Below, one piece after another: positions 8,317-17,142 of a stretch of DNA of 64,000 nucleotides. The position numbers and the translations under genes were made by a program. The stretch is from NCBI GenBank assembly GCA_964510955.1, contig CAZEDW010000002.1:62001-126000 (forward strand), given 5' to 3'. Source of the stretch: JAFLCM01 sp964510955. GTDB lineage: Bacteria > Planctomycetota > Phycisphaerae > Phycisphaerales > UBA1924. A model generated the notes under the pieces. That model was not told where the DNA came from. It made no database searches and worked only from the letters and a program-made list of their open reading frames with translations. Every line of letters begins with the position of its first letter. Within the stretch, counting starts at the first letter, position 1.

Positions 8317-8442
8317 GGCTCAAATCAGCAAAGCTCAAATCCGGATTTCAAACGTACGCACTCCGAAGCTCGTCGCACGTGCTCCTCTGCTCGTCGCACT
8401 CGCTCTTCATTTGAGCTTTGTGCTTTGGGCTTTGAGGTTCCC
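8306..8442. repeat. 137-bp inverted-repeat element between pilT and pilC
   Basis: Imperfect terminal inverted repeats of about 35 nt flank a 68-nt core. The left arm begins GGGAACCTCAAGGCTCAAAT (8306-8340); the reverse complement of the right arm begins GGGAACCTCAAAGCCCAAAG (8409-8442). The core has a direct repeat GCTCGTCGCAC. Base composition is AT-richer than the flanking genes. It occupies essentially the entire intergenic space: the right arm ends 4 nt before the pilT stop and the left arm reaches the pilC start codon. It has no coding capacity and resembles a MITE or REP-type element. Confidence 0.78.
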
Positions 8443-8446
8443 GCCG

Positions 8447-9508
8447 CTACGCGGCGAGCTGCTTCTCCAGCTTGTCCGGGTACGCCGCCTGCTCGATCGC
8501 GTCCTCGCGGCTGATCATCCCGTTGAAATACAGCTCCGCGATCGAGGCGTCCAGGCTGCACATGCCCAGGGCGCGGTTGGTCTCGATGACGTTGGGGATC
8601 TCAAACGTCCGGCCTTCGCGGATGATGTTCCGCACCGCCGGCGTGCACAGCAGCACCTCCACCGCCGGCACCATGCCCTTGGCGTCGATGCGGCTGAACA
8701 ACGATTGCGACACCACCGCCTGCAGCGTGTCGGCCAGCATCGCCCGGATCTGGTTCTGCTGGTTGCTCGGGTACATGTCGATGATGCGCTCGACCGTCTG
8801 CGAGGCGTTGACGGTGTGCAGGGTGGACAGCACCAGGTGGCCCGTCTCGGCCGCCGTCATCGCCAGCGCCGTCGTGTCCAGGTCGCGCATCTCACCGACC
8901 AGGATGATGTCCGGGTCCTGGCGCAGCGCGTGCTTCAGGGCGCTGGCGAAGCTCGGCATGTCCTGCCCAAGCTCACGCTGCTCGATCAGGCACTGCTTGC
9001 TCACCAGCGCGTACTCGATCGGGTCCTCGAGCGTGATGATGTGCTTCTGGTACCGCTCGTTCATCGCCTCGATCATCGCGGCCAGCGTCGTGCTCTTGCC
9101 CGAGCCGGTGTCGCCCGTCACCAGCACCATGCCGCGCGGCAGGTACGTCAGCCGCTCGATCACCGCCGGCAGGTTCAGCTTGCTCATCGGCGGGACCTTG
9201 CTCTTGATCGCGCGCAGCGCGATCCCCGCCACCCCGCGCTGCAGGTGCGCGTTCACGCGGTACCGGCCCAGGTCCTTGATCTGGTACGAGAAGTCCGAGT
9301 CCTTCTGCTCCTCGAACCGGAGATACGCCTCCTGCGACGCCATCTTCTTGACCATCGCCAGCGCGTCCTCGGCGGTCACCACCGGCAGCCCCGACGGCGT
9401 CATGATGGTGTGAATCCGGAACACCGGCGTGTGCCCCGCCACGATGTGGATGTCCGAGGCATCGGCCTGGAACGCGGCTTTCAAGATCGCATCGATGTCG
9501 ATCGACAT
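8447..9508 (-). CDS. pilT: Type IV pilus retraction ATPase PilT
   Basis: A 353-residue hexameric ATPase that drives pilus disassembly. Walker A is GDTGSGKST near residues 131-139, followed by the Asp box LEDPIEY, the Walker B region ILVGEMRD and the His box LSTLHT. The retraction-specific C-terminal motif AVRNIIREG (canonical AIRNLIRE) is near residue 288 and separates it from PilB and GspE. The protein is of normal PilT length with no long N-terminal domain. The ATG at 9508 has GGAG 7 nt upstream. It is the first gene of the minus-strand pilus cluster; the matching extension ATPase lies far away at 57.2 kb. Confidence 0.95.
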   Translation of the reverse strand: MSIDIDAILKAAFQADASDIHIVAGHTPVFRIHTIMTPSGLPVVTAEDALAMVKKMASQEAYLRFEEQKDSDFSYQIKDLGRYRVNAHLQRGVAGIALRAIKSKVPPMSKLNLPAVIERLTYLPRGMVLVTGDTGSGKSTTLAAMIEAMNERYQKHIITLEDPIEYALVSKQCLIEQRELGQDMPSFASALKHALRQDPDIILVGEMRDLDTTALAMTAAETGHLVLSTLHTVNASQTVERIIDMYPSNQQNQIRAMLADTLQAVVSQSLFSRIDAKGMVPAVEVLLCTPAVRNIIREGRTFEIPNVIETNRALGMCSLDASIAELYFNGMISREDAIEQAAYPDKLEKQLAA

Positions 9509-10198
9509 GACGGGCTCCGTGGTCCGATGACCCCCGTCGGCCTAAGGCCCGCCGAGGGAGGGTCGCGGTGAGGATCGTGACGCGCACGCCCTCCAAGGGG
9601 GGGCGCCGACGTTTCCCATCGGGTTGTTCAACGGCCCGGATAAGGCCACGTTGGCTCGCTGTCCGTGCCAGACCCTCCCGGTGACGGGGGCTGGACCGGA
9701 AATTCGCGCCGTCCAATGGTCGACCTGACGGCGCAGCGGCTCCTTTGAAAGTTCTCGGACCCCGAGACATGTAACAGCTATAAACCACTGTCATTTATTG
9801 ACTTGCGCCTTGACACCCGCCTTGTTTGACGCATGGTGACACTCTCGGACCTGCGGGCCGACATCAGGCGAGCAGCCCCCAGGGCGTCCGAGAATATCGC
9901 AGCCGAAGATCCTTCCGTCACGTCCGCTTTTCGTGGGCGGTTCCCGAATTTTCAGTGGCAGGCGAAGCGAGCTTGTCATCGCCGGCCAGCTTCCTGTTTC
10001 ACCCGCGATTGAAGCCCGACCCTCCCACAGACCGAAAAAACCCATGTTTGTGATCGGCAAGCGCCGATTCTGCGTGGTGATGGAGAAGCTCGACCCTGAA
10101 ACCCGGGGGTTCGTCCTGGTTCCCAGGCTCCGCAAAGCCACCACGCGAGCAACGTTCTCGGACGCAAAAAGCCGACTCCCGAACCCCCTCCCGCCCCC

Positions 10199-10207
10199 TG
10201 TGGATAA
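10199..10207 (-). promoter_or_regulatory. Single perfect DnaA-box match
   Basis: TGTGGATAA on the plus strand is the exact complement of the consensus DnaA box TTATCCACA. It stands alone: I found no second box in the surrounding 1.1-kb gap and no dnaA, dnaN or gyrB nearby. It may be chance or a DnaA-titration/regulatory site. Confidence 0.3.
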
Positions 10208-10597
10208 CTGGATTGACTCGTGATAGCTTGAAAACACCTTGCGTTTTCGAAGGCTTGGGCGTATGGTCCGGTCGATAGAGTAGACGCTAACCGTCCCGAC
10301 CGGCCATGTTCGGGCACCGCCACGATTGGCGATGGGCTTCGCGTCGGGTCGATCCAATCGGCCCGCAAAAGAAGGATTCGACCCGGAACAGGCACCCCGG
10401 GATAAGGCAACAACGGCTCGTTCCCTCTCGCCGCGCGGCGGGGGCGGCGAACCAAAGAGGAACTTTCACCGATTCGACCCGGCGGGTGCGTGCCAGGCGA
10501 ACGGGAAACAGGCCACATGCGGAGACGGCGCGTCGCCGCTCCTGCAGGACAACGGATGAGGCCCGCGTCTCCGCATCGGGCGGGGCCTGAAGCACAG

Positions 10598-10620
10598 ATC
10601 TTCCTCCGCTAGCGGAAGAT
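10598..10620 (+). promoter_or_regulatory. 5'-UTR hairpin just upstream of the giant surface-protein gene
   Basis: ATCTTCC (10598-10604) and GGAAGAT (10614-10620) form a 7-bp stem; the Shine-Dalgarno AAAGGA (10626-10631) follows and the ATG is at 10640. A stem directly 5' of a ribosome binding site is a common mRNA-stabilising arrangement in highly expressed surface-protein genes. The function here is inference. Confidence 0.4.
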
Positions 10621-10639
10621 TGAAGAAAGGAACGTAGAG

Positions 10640-13600
10640 ATGAGTCGAACGAACGTGACGAGGCTCGCCGCCTTCGCCGGTCTGGCCTTCGGCCTCACCA
10701 GCGTCGCGCTGGGCGCGACCTTCAATACCTGCGTCGTCAATGAGCCTTCGCTCAACGACCCCGCGGTCGGCGGTTCCACCATCGCCAACAACAGCGATGT
10801 CGAACTCGCGGGCCTGAACACCCGCATCAACTTCACCTACGGCGCCACCAACGCGATCGGTAACTTCACCCGCATCGACGTTCAGATCTTCACGATCACC
10901 GCCGGCGGCGCCACCGCCAACGTCGGCACCGCGGTCACCATCCCGCAGGCCGCCCTCGACGGCAACAACGACGGCACCTTCAACGACAACCCCGGCAACA
11001 ACACCGGCAGCTCGACCATCGACCTGGCCAACGGCGCCAACCCGGCCCAGTTGACCACCAACATCAACACCGCCGTCGGTTCGATCGGCACCGGCACCGG
11101 CAACAACCAGATCGTCGCCGCCGGTATCCAGATCATCGCCGTCGGTGCCACCAACACCGACCAGACCGCGCTGCCCACCGGCTTCGACACCACGACCGGC
11201 TTCCTGGTGGCCAACACCGCCGAGTCGCCCCGCATCGATAACGCCTCGGCCGCCATCACCAGCGCCGTGCTGTCGACCAGCGGCGCCAACACCATCCTGA
11301 GCCTGGTCTGCAACCGTCCGATCACCTCGACGGACATGACCAACGCCCCGGGCACCACCACCAACTTCAACCCCAGCGGCCCGGTGGTTGACAACACCGC
11401 CACCCTGACCGGCATCTCGTCGGCCAACACCACCGACATCGAAGTCGACAGCGCGTCGAACTTCGCCGCGGCGGTCGCCCTGGGCGGCAACGTCAACCCC
11501 AAGGTTGTCGGCGCCCGCCAGAACGTCATCCAGTTCACCATCCCGACCGCCAACAAGGCCGCCAAGCTCGCCGTCGGCGGATTCGTCCACTTCAAGGGCG
11601 CCCAAGCCACCTTCCCGGCTGCCCGTGACTTCACCGGCAACGCCCTCTCGGCGACCTCTTCGGTGCAGATCACGGCCCTGCAGGACCTGGCCGTCACCAG
11701 CGCCAGCTTCGTCAAGACCGTGCCCGCCGCCGGCGGCAACGTCACCGGCGCTCTGAAGGTGGTCTTCAACAACCCCATCAGCAACATCACCGGCATCCAG
11801 GCCGGCACCATCAACGACGCCGTCCAGCTCGTTGACAAGGCTACCGGCACCAACCTGTCGGACTTCAACAACACCAACGGCGCCGGGTTCCTGAACGACT
11901 TCGTCGTCGCCAACCCCGCCATCGACCCCACCAACCCCAACGCGATCCTCTTTGACGTCAGCTCGCCCGGTGGCGGCGACGGCATCGCGGCCAACGGGCG
12001 CCTCGCCTCGGCCGCCAACAGCACCACCATCTCGGCGACCGCCGGCCAGCTCCAGGTCCGCGTCCGCGGCGACGGCGCCGGCGCCATCACCGAGATCACC
12101 GACGTCTTCGGCGGCACCTTCGGCAACGCCGGCGGCGTGGTCGCCACCACCACCGTCACGTCGAACACCGACGCCGGTGACGGCATCGCTCCCACCCTCT
12201 CCGGCGTCGCGTTCGTTGATACCAACGGCGACGGCGCGCAGGACGGCGTGGCCATGTTCTTCAACGAGCCCATCGGCGACCAGACCGCCTCCACTGGCGC
12301 CGAGCTCACCCGCGTGGGCGGCGTCGCGACGGTCCCCGCGTACTTGATCGACCCGGTCACCGGCAAGCTCCCCACGGCCATCAACACCGTGGCCAGCGGC
12401 ACCCTGACCCAGAACATCATCCCCATCACCGCCACCAGCCGCACCAGCATCGGCGGTTCGGTCGGCGCCCAGCTCACCAACCTGACCACCAACAACGCGG
12501 TCCTCTACAGCTACAACCCCCTCGCGGTTGACTGGGACAACGACACCAACACCCGCAGCAGCACCACCGTCGACGCGAACGAGCCGGTCCCCGGCACCGC
12601 CGACGCCGGCGCCGTGCTGCTCTTCTACAACGCCACCACCGCTACCGCGACCAACGCGGCGTCGACCACCGCGACCATCGCGGCCGGCACCGTCGCCGAC
12701 GCGGCCGGTAACCGTTTCACCAACGGCACCACCCCCGCGACCGTGTCGCAGGCCACCGCCGCCGACCGCGCCGCTTCGGCGTTCTTCGGCGCGTGCCTCT
12801 TCACCGGCGACAACCAGCCCGGCAACAACAACAACCAGCTCCTCACCGAGCAGGACGGCGCCGTCGGCGATCAGGTCAACAACTCCAACCGCCTCGGCCT
12901 CATCTTCACCGAGGCCATGGGCAACACGCCCGATGGCTCCTTCCTCCAGCTGGGCTCCAGCGCCCTGCCCTTCGCCGCCAACCAAGCCGACTTCCTCTTC
13001 CGTGATCCGACCAACGCCAACGTGCTCGACTTCGGGCTGGTCAACGGCAACACCCAGCTCACCCTTGGCACGCTCCTCAAGGCCGGCGGCACCACCACCC
13101 TGATCATCGGATCCTCCGGCGCCAGCAACGGCTTCACTGACGGCACCGGCAACCAGTCGTCCTTCAGCGGCAAGACCATCAGCGACTGCGTCGCTCCCTA
13201 CATCGCTGCTACCCTCGACGTCAACCAGGCCGCCCAGACCGGCGCCCGCCTGGTCGACGCCAACAACGACGGTTTCGTCGACGCCATCGCCCTGAAGTTC
13301 ACTCAGCCCATCGACGCGACCAGCCTGCAGGCGTCCGACTTCACCGTCAACTTCGGCGGCGTCGTCGGCACCCCCGCTCTGGACACCGCTGACCCCTCGA
13401 TCGTGAACCTCCCGATCACGGGCGCTCAGATCGCGATGACCAACACCCTGACGCTGACCTACAGCGGCGCCGCCGCCGGCGCCAAGCTGATCAAGGCCGC
13501 CGCCAGCACCGCGACCCCGCCCGGCAACGGCGTGGCCGTGTCCGCTGCCAACGCCACCGTCCAGGTCCGTAACCTGCAGAGCCCGATTGTCGATACCCAG

Positions 13601-15085
13601 GAGATCGGCCAGCAGGTCTTCACCGGCAAGGTCACGACCGACGGCACCAAGGGCGCCCCCATCGGCACCAAGGTGTACGTCGCCGTCGCCTGCCCGACCG
13701 CCCGCACCATCACCGCGACGCACAACAACGTTGAGTTCGTGGTCGGTCGCTTCGGCACCCGCACCAACAGCGCGTCGGTTGCCGCCTGGACCAACGCCCT
13801 GCTCCAGCTCGAGGCCAACGTCTACCTCATCAACACCCCGACCAACGCTCAGAGCTACAGCAACGACAAGGTCATCGGCGCCGCCGGCGGCGCTGGTGCC
13901 AACGACGTCGCTCAGGTTGAGCTGAGCAGCCAGGTCATCCGCTGCAACCCCAACTTCGCCAACCTCAGCAACATCACCTTCAGCGGCGCCGGCCAGTCCG
14001 CCGCCGAGCGCATCACCAACGGCCGCGTCGAGATTTGCTGGGACGTGCTCCGCGCCACCGGCGGGACCATCCAGAACCTGTACACCAGCGGCTACGCCGT
14101 GGGTGGCCAGGCCATCGTCTCCCGCGGTGTCGTCACCAGCTCTGACGGCTCCTACGCCATGCACGTCTCGGCCCCGGTCGCGTCCTTCAACGGCCGCACC
14201 CGCCTCGACAGCACCAACCGCCCGCTCATCTTCATCATCGAGCTGCCCGATGGCCGTCGCTTCGCCGCCAGCAGCCTGTTGACCAGCGTCAACGGCGGCC
14301 CCGTCCTGTTCCGCGCTCAGCAGGGCGTGAACCAGACCAACGGCTCCGCAGTCCAGGGCACCACCTTCAACGTCAACCTCGCCAACATCGGCGGCGGCAA
14401 CGCCACCGACCAGCTCATCCAGACGGGCTGGAACACCTTCGGCTACTCCCGCGTGGGCGGCTGGGCGGCGACCGCCGCGGCCACCCCGCGCCTGCCCACC
14501 GGCGTCACCAGCTCCAACGTCACCGTCGGCGGCACGCTGCCCTCGGGCAACGCCCTCAACCAGTTCGTGTTCTTCACCGACGGCGGCGCCGGCACGACCG
14601 GCCAGTGGGTCTCAGGTGACGACGGCGCGTTCCTCTCGAGCCTCATCGTCGATACCGACTGCCTCCAGAACTTCCAGTTCGCCATGACCGATCGTGGCGT
14701 GCTGCTGGGCGACGGCATCACCGGTTTCACCGGCGGCTACGCGTTCGGCTACTTCAACCCCAACGGCACCGCGCTGGGCGTCTTCCAGTTCGGCGCTCCC
14801 ATCTCCGGCGCCAGCATCTTCGGCACCGGCGCCAACGCTTTCCCGACCAACGGCCCGACCAAGGGCTGGGTCTTGGCCGCGGCTCCCGCCGCCGCCACGA
14901 GCGGCGCCTTGTTCCTGACCGCCAACGCCGGTTCGGACTACGCCATCAGCTTCAAGAACAACGGCCCGACCGCCACCACCCAGATCGACGTCACCAGCCA
15001 GTCCTCGACTGCCACCGGTAACGCCAACAACCTGGGCGCTGTCGCCAAGGGTGACTCGCTGTTCGTCCACTACCGCCCGCAGTAA
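10640..15085 (+). CDS. Giant secreted surface protein with SbsA-like Ig domains
   Basis: A 1481-residue protein with a clear Sec signal peptide (basic start, hydrophobic stretch, cleavage after VALG-A near residue 26). At least five segments match the SbsA-type bacterial Ig-like core, a strand of the form (A)-[LI]-x-[LVF]-x-F-[NT]-x-P-[IM], at about residues 215, 370, 535, 750 and 880. Two are preceded by calcium-type loops (DTNGDGAQDG, DANNDGFVD). The C-terminal 350 residues are Gly/Thr/Asn-rich beta-type sequence with no named domain. I count eight cysteines. Codons are strongly C-ending, suggesting high expression. A Shine-Dalgarno (AAAGGA) precedes the ATG and a strong terminator follows. 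An S-layer-like or T2SS-exported role is inferred from domains and context. Confidence 0.75.
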   Translation: MSRTNVTRLAAFAGLAFGLTSVALGATFNTCVVNEPSLNDPAVGGSTIANNSDVELAGLNTRINFTYGATNAIGNFTRIDVQIFTITAGGATANVGTAVTIPQAALDGNNDGTFNDNPGNNTGSSTIDLANGANPAQLTTNINTAVGSIGTGTGNNQIVAAGIQIIAVGATNTDQTALPTGFDTTTGFLVANTAESPRIDNASAAITSAVLSTSGANTILSLVCNRPITSTDMTNAPGTTTNFNPSGPVVDNTATLTGISSANTTDIEVDSASNFAAAVALGGNVNPKVVGARQNVIQFTIPTANKAAKLAVGGFVHFKGAQATFPAARDFTGNALSATSSVQITALQDLAVTSASFVKTVPAAGGNVTGALKVVFNNPISNITGIQAGTINDAVQLVDKATGTNLSDFNNTNGAGFLNDFVVANPAIDPTNPNAILFDVSSPGGGDGIAANGRLASAANSTTISATAGQLQVRVRGDGAGAITEITDVFGGTFGNAGGVVATTTVTSNTDAGDGIAPTLSGVAFVDTNGDGAQDGVAMFFNEPIGDQTASTGAELTRVGGVATVPAYLIDPVTGKLPTAINTVASGTLTQNIIPITATSRTSIGGSVGAQLTNLTTNNAVLYSYNPLAVDWDNDTNTRSSTTVDANEPVPGTADAGAVLLFYNATTATATNAASTTATIAAGTVADAAGNRFTNGTTPATVSQATAADRAASAFFGACLFTGDNQPGNNNNQLLTEQDGAVGDQVNNSNRLGLIFTEAMGNTPDGSFLQLGSSALPFAANQADFLFRDPTNANVLDFGLVNGNTQLTLGTLLKAGGTTTLIIGSSGASNGFTDGTGNQSSFSGKTISDCVAPYIAATLDVNQAAQTGARLVDANNDGFVDAIALKFTQPIDATSLQASDFTVNFGGVVGTPALDTADPSIVNLPITGAQIAMTNTLTLTYSGAAAGAKLIKAAASTATPPGNGVAVSAANATVQVRNLQSPIVDTQEIGQQVFTGKVTTDGTKGAPIGTKVYVAVACPTARTITATHNNVEFVVGRFGTRTNSASVAAWTNALLQLEANVYLINTPTNAQSYSNDKVIGAAGGAGANDVAQVELSSQVIRCNPNFANLSNITFSGAGQSAAERITNGRVEICWDVLRATGGTIQNLYTSGYAVGGQAIVSRGVVTSSDGSYAMHVSAPVASFNGRTRLDSTNRPLIFIIELPDGRRFAASSLLTSVNGGPVLFRAQQGVNQTNGSAVQGTTFNVNLANIGGGNATDQLIQTGWNTFGYSRVGGWAATAAATPRLPTGVTSSNVTVGGTLPSGNALNQFVFFTDGGAGTTGQWVSGDDGAFLSSLIVDTDCLQNFQFAMTDRGVLLGDGITGFTGGYAFGYFNPNGTALGVFQFGAPISGASIFGTGANAFPTNGPTKGWVLAAAPAAATSGALFLTANAGSDYAISFKNNGPTATTQIDVTSQSSTATGNANNLGAVAKGDSLFVHYRPQ

Positions 15086-15130
15086 TCCGGCGGAAAGCCG
15101 CCAGATCTGCTGAAGCCTGATTGACCCCCT

Positions 15131-15168
15131 CGGGGGCCTCCGCTCGGAGGCCCCCGTTTTCTTTTTTT
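15131..15168 (+). terminator. Intrinsic terminator after the giant surface-protein gene
   Basis: A perfect 11-bp GC stem (CGGGGGCCTCC / GGAGGCCCCCG, loop GCTC) is followed by a T-rich tract TTTTCTTTTTTT. It begins 45 nt after the stop codon and is the strongest terminator in the window. Confidence 0.93.
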
Positions 15169-15259
15169 GCCGCCCCGCGAACGCCGGGGGTACCATGCGC
15201 GTCTGTGTGTTCAGGCGGCGCGGTGGTCGCGCCCCGAGCGCAGCAAGGAGCCCCGATTC

Positions 15260-16054
15260 ATGCCGCACCAGCGTTGGCTGCTTGTCGTCGCCGCACTGCT
15301 CGCCGCTCCGCACCCCGCCGCACGCGCCGACTTCGGCACCGTCGCCAACTCCACGGTACGCGAGAAGGTCATCGGCCAGGTCGTCGCGAGCGACGGTGCC
15401 CCCGTTCCAGAGGCGGGCGACCAGATCGGCGCGTTCGTCGGATCCACCCTCTGCGGCGTGTTCACGTTCAGCAGCACCGGCGGCGCCGCCGTCACGAGGG
15501 ATTTCACCATCGCCATCAACGGCGACGTCCCCGGCACCAGCGCCAAGGAAGGCCCCGCAATCAACGAGAAGGTCACCTTCAAGTTCTTCGATTCCAGCAC
15601 CAGCAACACCCTCGCGATGACGGTGCTCAACACCGCCGGCGAGGCCTCGACCTACAAGTTCAACGGCCAGACCGTCATCGACCTGCCCGGCGTGCCCATC
15701 GACCTCACCCCTTCGGTCAACTTCAACCTCCGTGTCGGCGCCTCCGATGGGAACGGCAACGGCAACGGCGGCGGCTCTCAGACCAACAAGTACGACACCG
15801 ACGGCGACGGCAAGGTGACGCCCAAGGACGCCGCCCTCATCCTCCGCGCCGTCACCGGCGGCACCGCCAGCGCGCCCTCGCTCAAGACCGCGTCGTCGAG
15901 CACGGCCCAGTCGTCCTCGTCTGGCTCCGGCACCACCCAGCAGTCCTCTTCCACCGCGGCCGCGGCCACGACCGCCTCGCCGCTCGATGTGAACGGCGAC
16001 GGCAAAGTCGATGTCAACGACGCCATCGAAGTCATGCGGAACAGGGACCGCTAG
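15260..16054 (+). CDS. Secreted protein with split dockerin type I repeats
   Basis: A 264-residue protein with a signal peptide (hydrophobic LLVVAALLAAP, cleavage near ARA-D at residues 18-20). After it comes an unnamed beta-rich domain (about residues 20-170) containing GDQIGAFVG and TFKFFDSS. Two dockerin-type calcium loops follow: DTDGDGKVTPKDAALI near residue 177 and DVNGDGKVDVNDAIEV at the C-terminus. They are separated by a roughly 45-residue Ser/Thr/Ala-rich linker, whereas in cellulosomal dockerins the halves are nearly adjacent. The ATG at 15260 follows AAGGAG. It is the last gene before the T2SS operon, which makes it a possible T2SS substrate. No cohesin is visible in this window. 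Confidence 0.75.
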   Translation: MPHQRWLLVVAALLAAPHPAARADFGTVANSTVREKVIGQVVASDGAPVPEAGDQIGAFVGSTLCGVFTFSSTGGAAVTRDFTIAINGDVPGTSAKEGPAINEKVTFKFFDSSTSNTLAMTVLNTAGEASTYKFNGQTVIDLPGVPIDLTPSVNFNLRVGASDGNGNGNGGGSQTNKYDTDGDGKVTPKDAALILRAVTGGTASAPSLKTASSSTAQSSSSGSGTTQQSSSTAAAATTASPLDVNGDGKVDVNDAIEVMRNRDR

Positions 16055-16055
16055 C

Positions 16056-16661
16056 GTGCCGCTCCGCCGTCCCATGCCCCGTGACGCCGCGGGGATCGCC
16101 CCCTGTCCCGGGTTCACCCTGCTGGAGTTGCTGGTTGTTGTGGTCATCCTGGCCGGTGCCTCGGCCCTGGTGGTGGGGGGGTTGGCCCGCGGCATCGCCG
16201 GCGGCCCGGCCCGTCAGCGCGAGTGCCTCGGGAACCTGCTGAACGCGCTCAACCTCGCCCGTCTCGACGCGATGCGCCGCCAAAGCCCTCTCACCGTCCA
16301 TCTGAGCTCCGATGCGGACGACCTTCTGCTGCGGTTCGGAACTGGCGAGCGCAGGTGGAAGGGCGCCCGTCTCCAGCCCATCGCCCCCGCCTCGGTCACG
16401 GCGCCGGCCGGGGGAGTCATCCGGTTCGAGCATGAAATCGCCGACACCCCTGACACCCCGATGACCGCCGCCAACCTCACCGCCCAGTTCGACACCACCG
16501 GGCGCACCCGGGAACGGGCCTGGTGCATCGGCGAGAAGCAGGGCGGCCCCGGGCCGATCCGTACACTGTGGGTGATCCGCTTCGACCCGCTCTCGGGGCT
16601 GCCGACCCTTGCCAAGGCGGGGATGACGCGCGGCCAGCCCGGTTCCGAGCCGCGTGGGTGA
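16056..16661 (+). CDS. Pseudopilin, GspH-like, first gene of the T2SS operon
   Basis: A 201-residue pseudopilin. The cleavage site is PG|FTLLE with Glu5, followed by a hydrophobic helix LLVVVVILAGASALVVGG. The C-terminal part has a NALNLARLDAMRRQSPLTVHL segment like the GspH family, where Arg/Ala-rich helices precede the first strand. The start is either GTG at 16056 (weak AGGGA upstream, right after the dockerin gene stop) or ATG at 16074; both leave an intact leader. It precedes gspG by 16 nt. The position and fold point to GspH, but similar pseudopilins of other types cannot be excluded. Confidence 0.72.
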   Translation: MPLRRPMPRDAAGIAPCPGFTLLELLVVVVILAGASALVVGGLARGIAGGPARQRECLGNLLNALNLARLDAMRRQSPLTVHLSSDADDLLLRFGTGERRWKGARLQPIAPASVTAPAGGVIRFEHEIADTPDTPMTAANLTAQFDTTGRTRERAWCIGEKQGGPGPIRTLWVIRFDPLSGLPTLAKAGMTRGQPGSEPRG

Positions 16662-16677
16662 GCAAGGGAGTGCTGCC

Positions 16678-17142
16678 ATGAACAGACCCAGACCCGTCCC
16701 GCGCCAACAAAGCTCAGACCGCCGTTCACAGCCGGTCCGGGGTTTCACCCTGGTCGAGCTGCTGTTCGTCATCGCGATCATCGGGCTGCTGGTGGCGCTG
16801 GTGACGCCGCAGCTTGCCAAGGCATTCGGCAAGAGCCAGGTGAAGACCACCAAGGCCCAGCTTTCGCTGCTCTCATCGTCCGTTGAGCGGTTCTACACCG
16901 ATACCAGCCGCTACCCGACCGAGGCCGAAGGGCTCAGCGTGCTGCTCAAGAAGCCCGACGGGCTCGACTCGTGGGAAGGCCCGTACATCAAGAGCAAGGA
17001 ACTCCCCAAGGATGCCTGGGGCCACGACTTCATCTACAAGCTCGACAAGGATTTCGGCTTCGTGATCCGCTCGCTCGGCGCCGACGGCAAGGAAGGCGGC
17101 GCGCCCGGCTCGCAAGAGGCCGATCTCGACAACCGCTCGTGA
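16678..17142 (+). CDS. gspG: Major pseudopilin GspG
   Basis: A 154-residue major pseudopilin of the type II secretion system. The leader ends at RG|FTLVE; the N-terminal helix then leads to the GspG signature: YPTEAEGLSVLLKKPDG, the LPKDAWGHDF motif and the C-terminal SLGADGKEGG, which carries the calcium-coordinating loop of GspG. AAGGGAG (16665-16670) precedes the ATG; a longer in-frame start at 16654 lacks it. Its stop overlaps the gspE GTG start (GTGA). The leader is about 21 residues. Confidence 0.95.
   Translation: MNRPRPVPRQQSSDRRSQPVRGFTLVELLFVIAIIGLLVALVTPQLAKAFGKSQVKTTKAQLSLLSSSVERFYTDTSRYPTEAEGLSVLLKKPDGLDSWEGPYIKSKELPKDAWGHDFIYKLDKDFGFVIRSLGADGKEGGAPGSQEADLDNRS

Larger units (their letters stand above)
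9509..10639. other. 1.1-kb divergent intergenic region without a convincing gene
   Basis: This gap separates the minus-strand pilus cluster from the plus-strand giant surface protein. Open frames exist on both strands (the longest would give 188 residues on the minus strand), but none has a recognisable domain, signal peptide or good Shine-Dalgarno. The part around 9760-10260 is lower in GC than the surrounding genes. It holds an AT-rich patch near 9770-9800, a perfect DnaA-box match at 10199-10207, a GAAAAC/GTTTTC hairpin at 10229-10247 and a hairpin next to the giant gene's Shine-Dalgarno. It presumably carries the promoters of both flanking units, but I could not place them confidently. 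Confidence 0.6.

Noticed and set aside
10199..10207. Replication origin
   Set aside because: Only a single DnaA box and no dnaA, dnaN or cluster of boxes; kept only as a low-confidence site.
9791..10357. 188-residue minus-strand ORF in the 1.1-kb gap
   Set aside because: No domain, no signal peptide, no Shine-Dalgarno; other frames there are similarly open, so openness is not evidence.
10466..14164. 1232-residue minus-strand ORF
   Set aside because: It is antisense to the giant surface protein, with Gly/Val/Asp-rich low complexity from the complement of C-ending codons. No start signal or domain.
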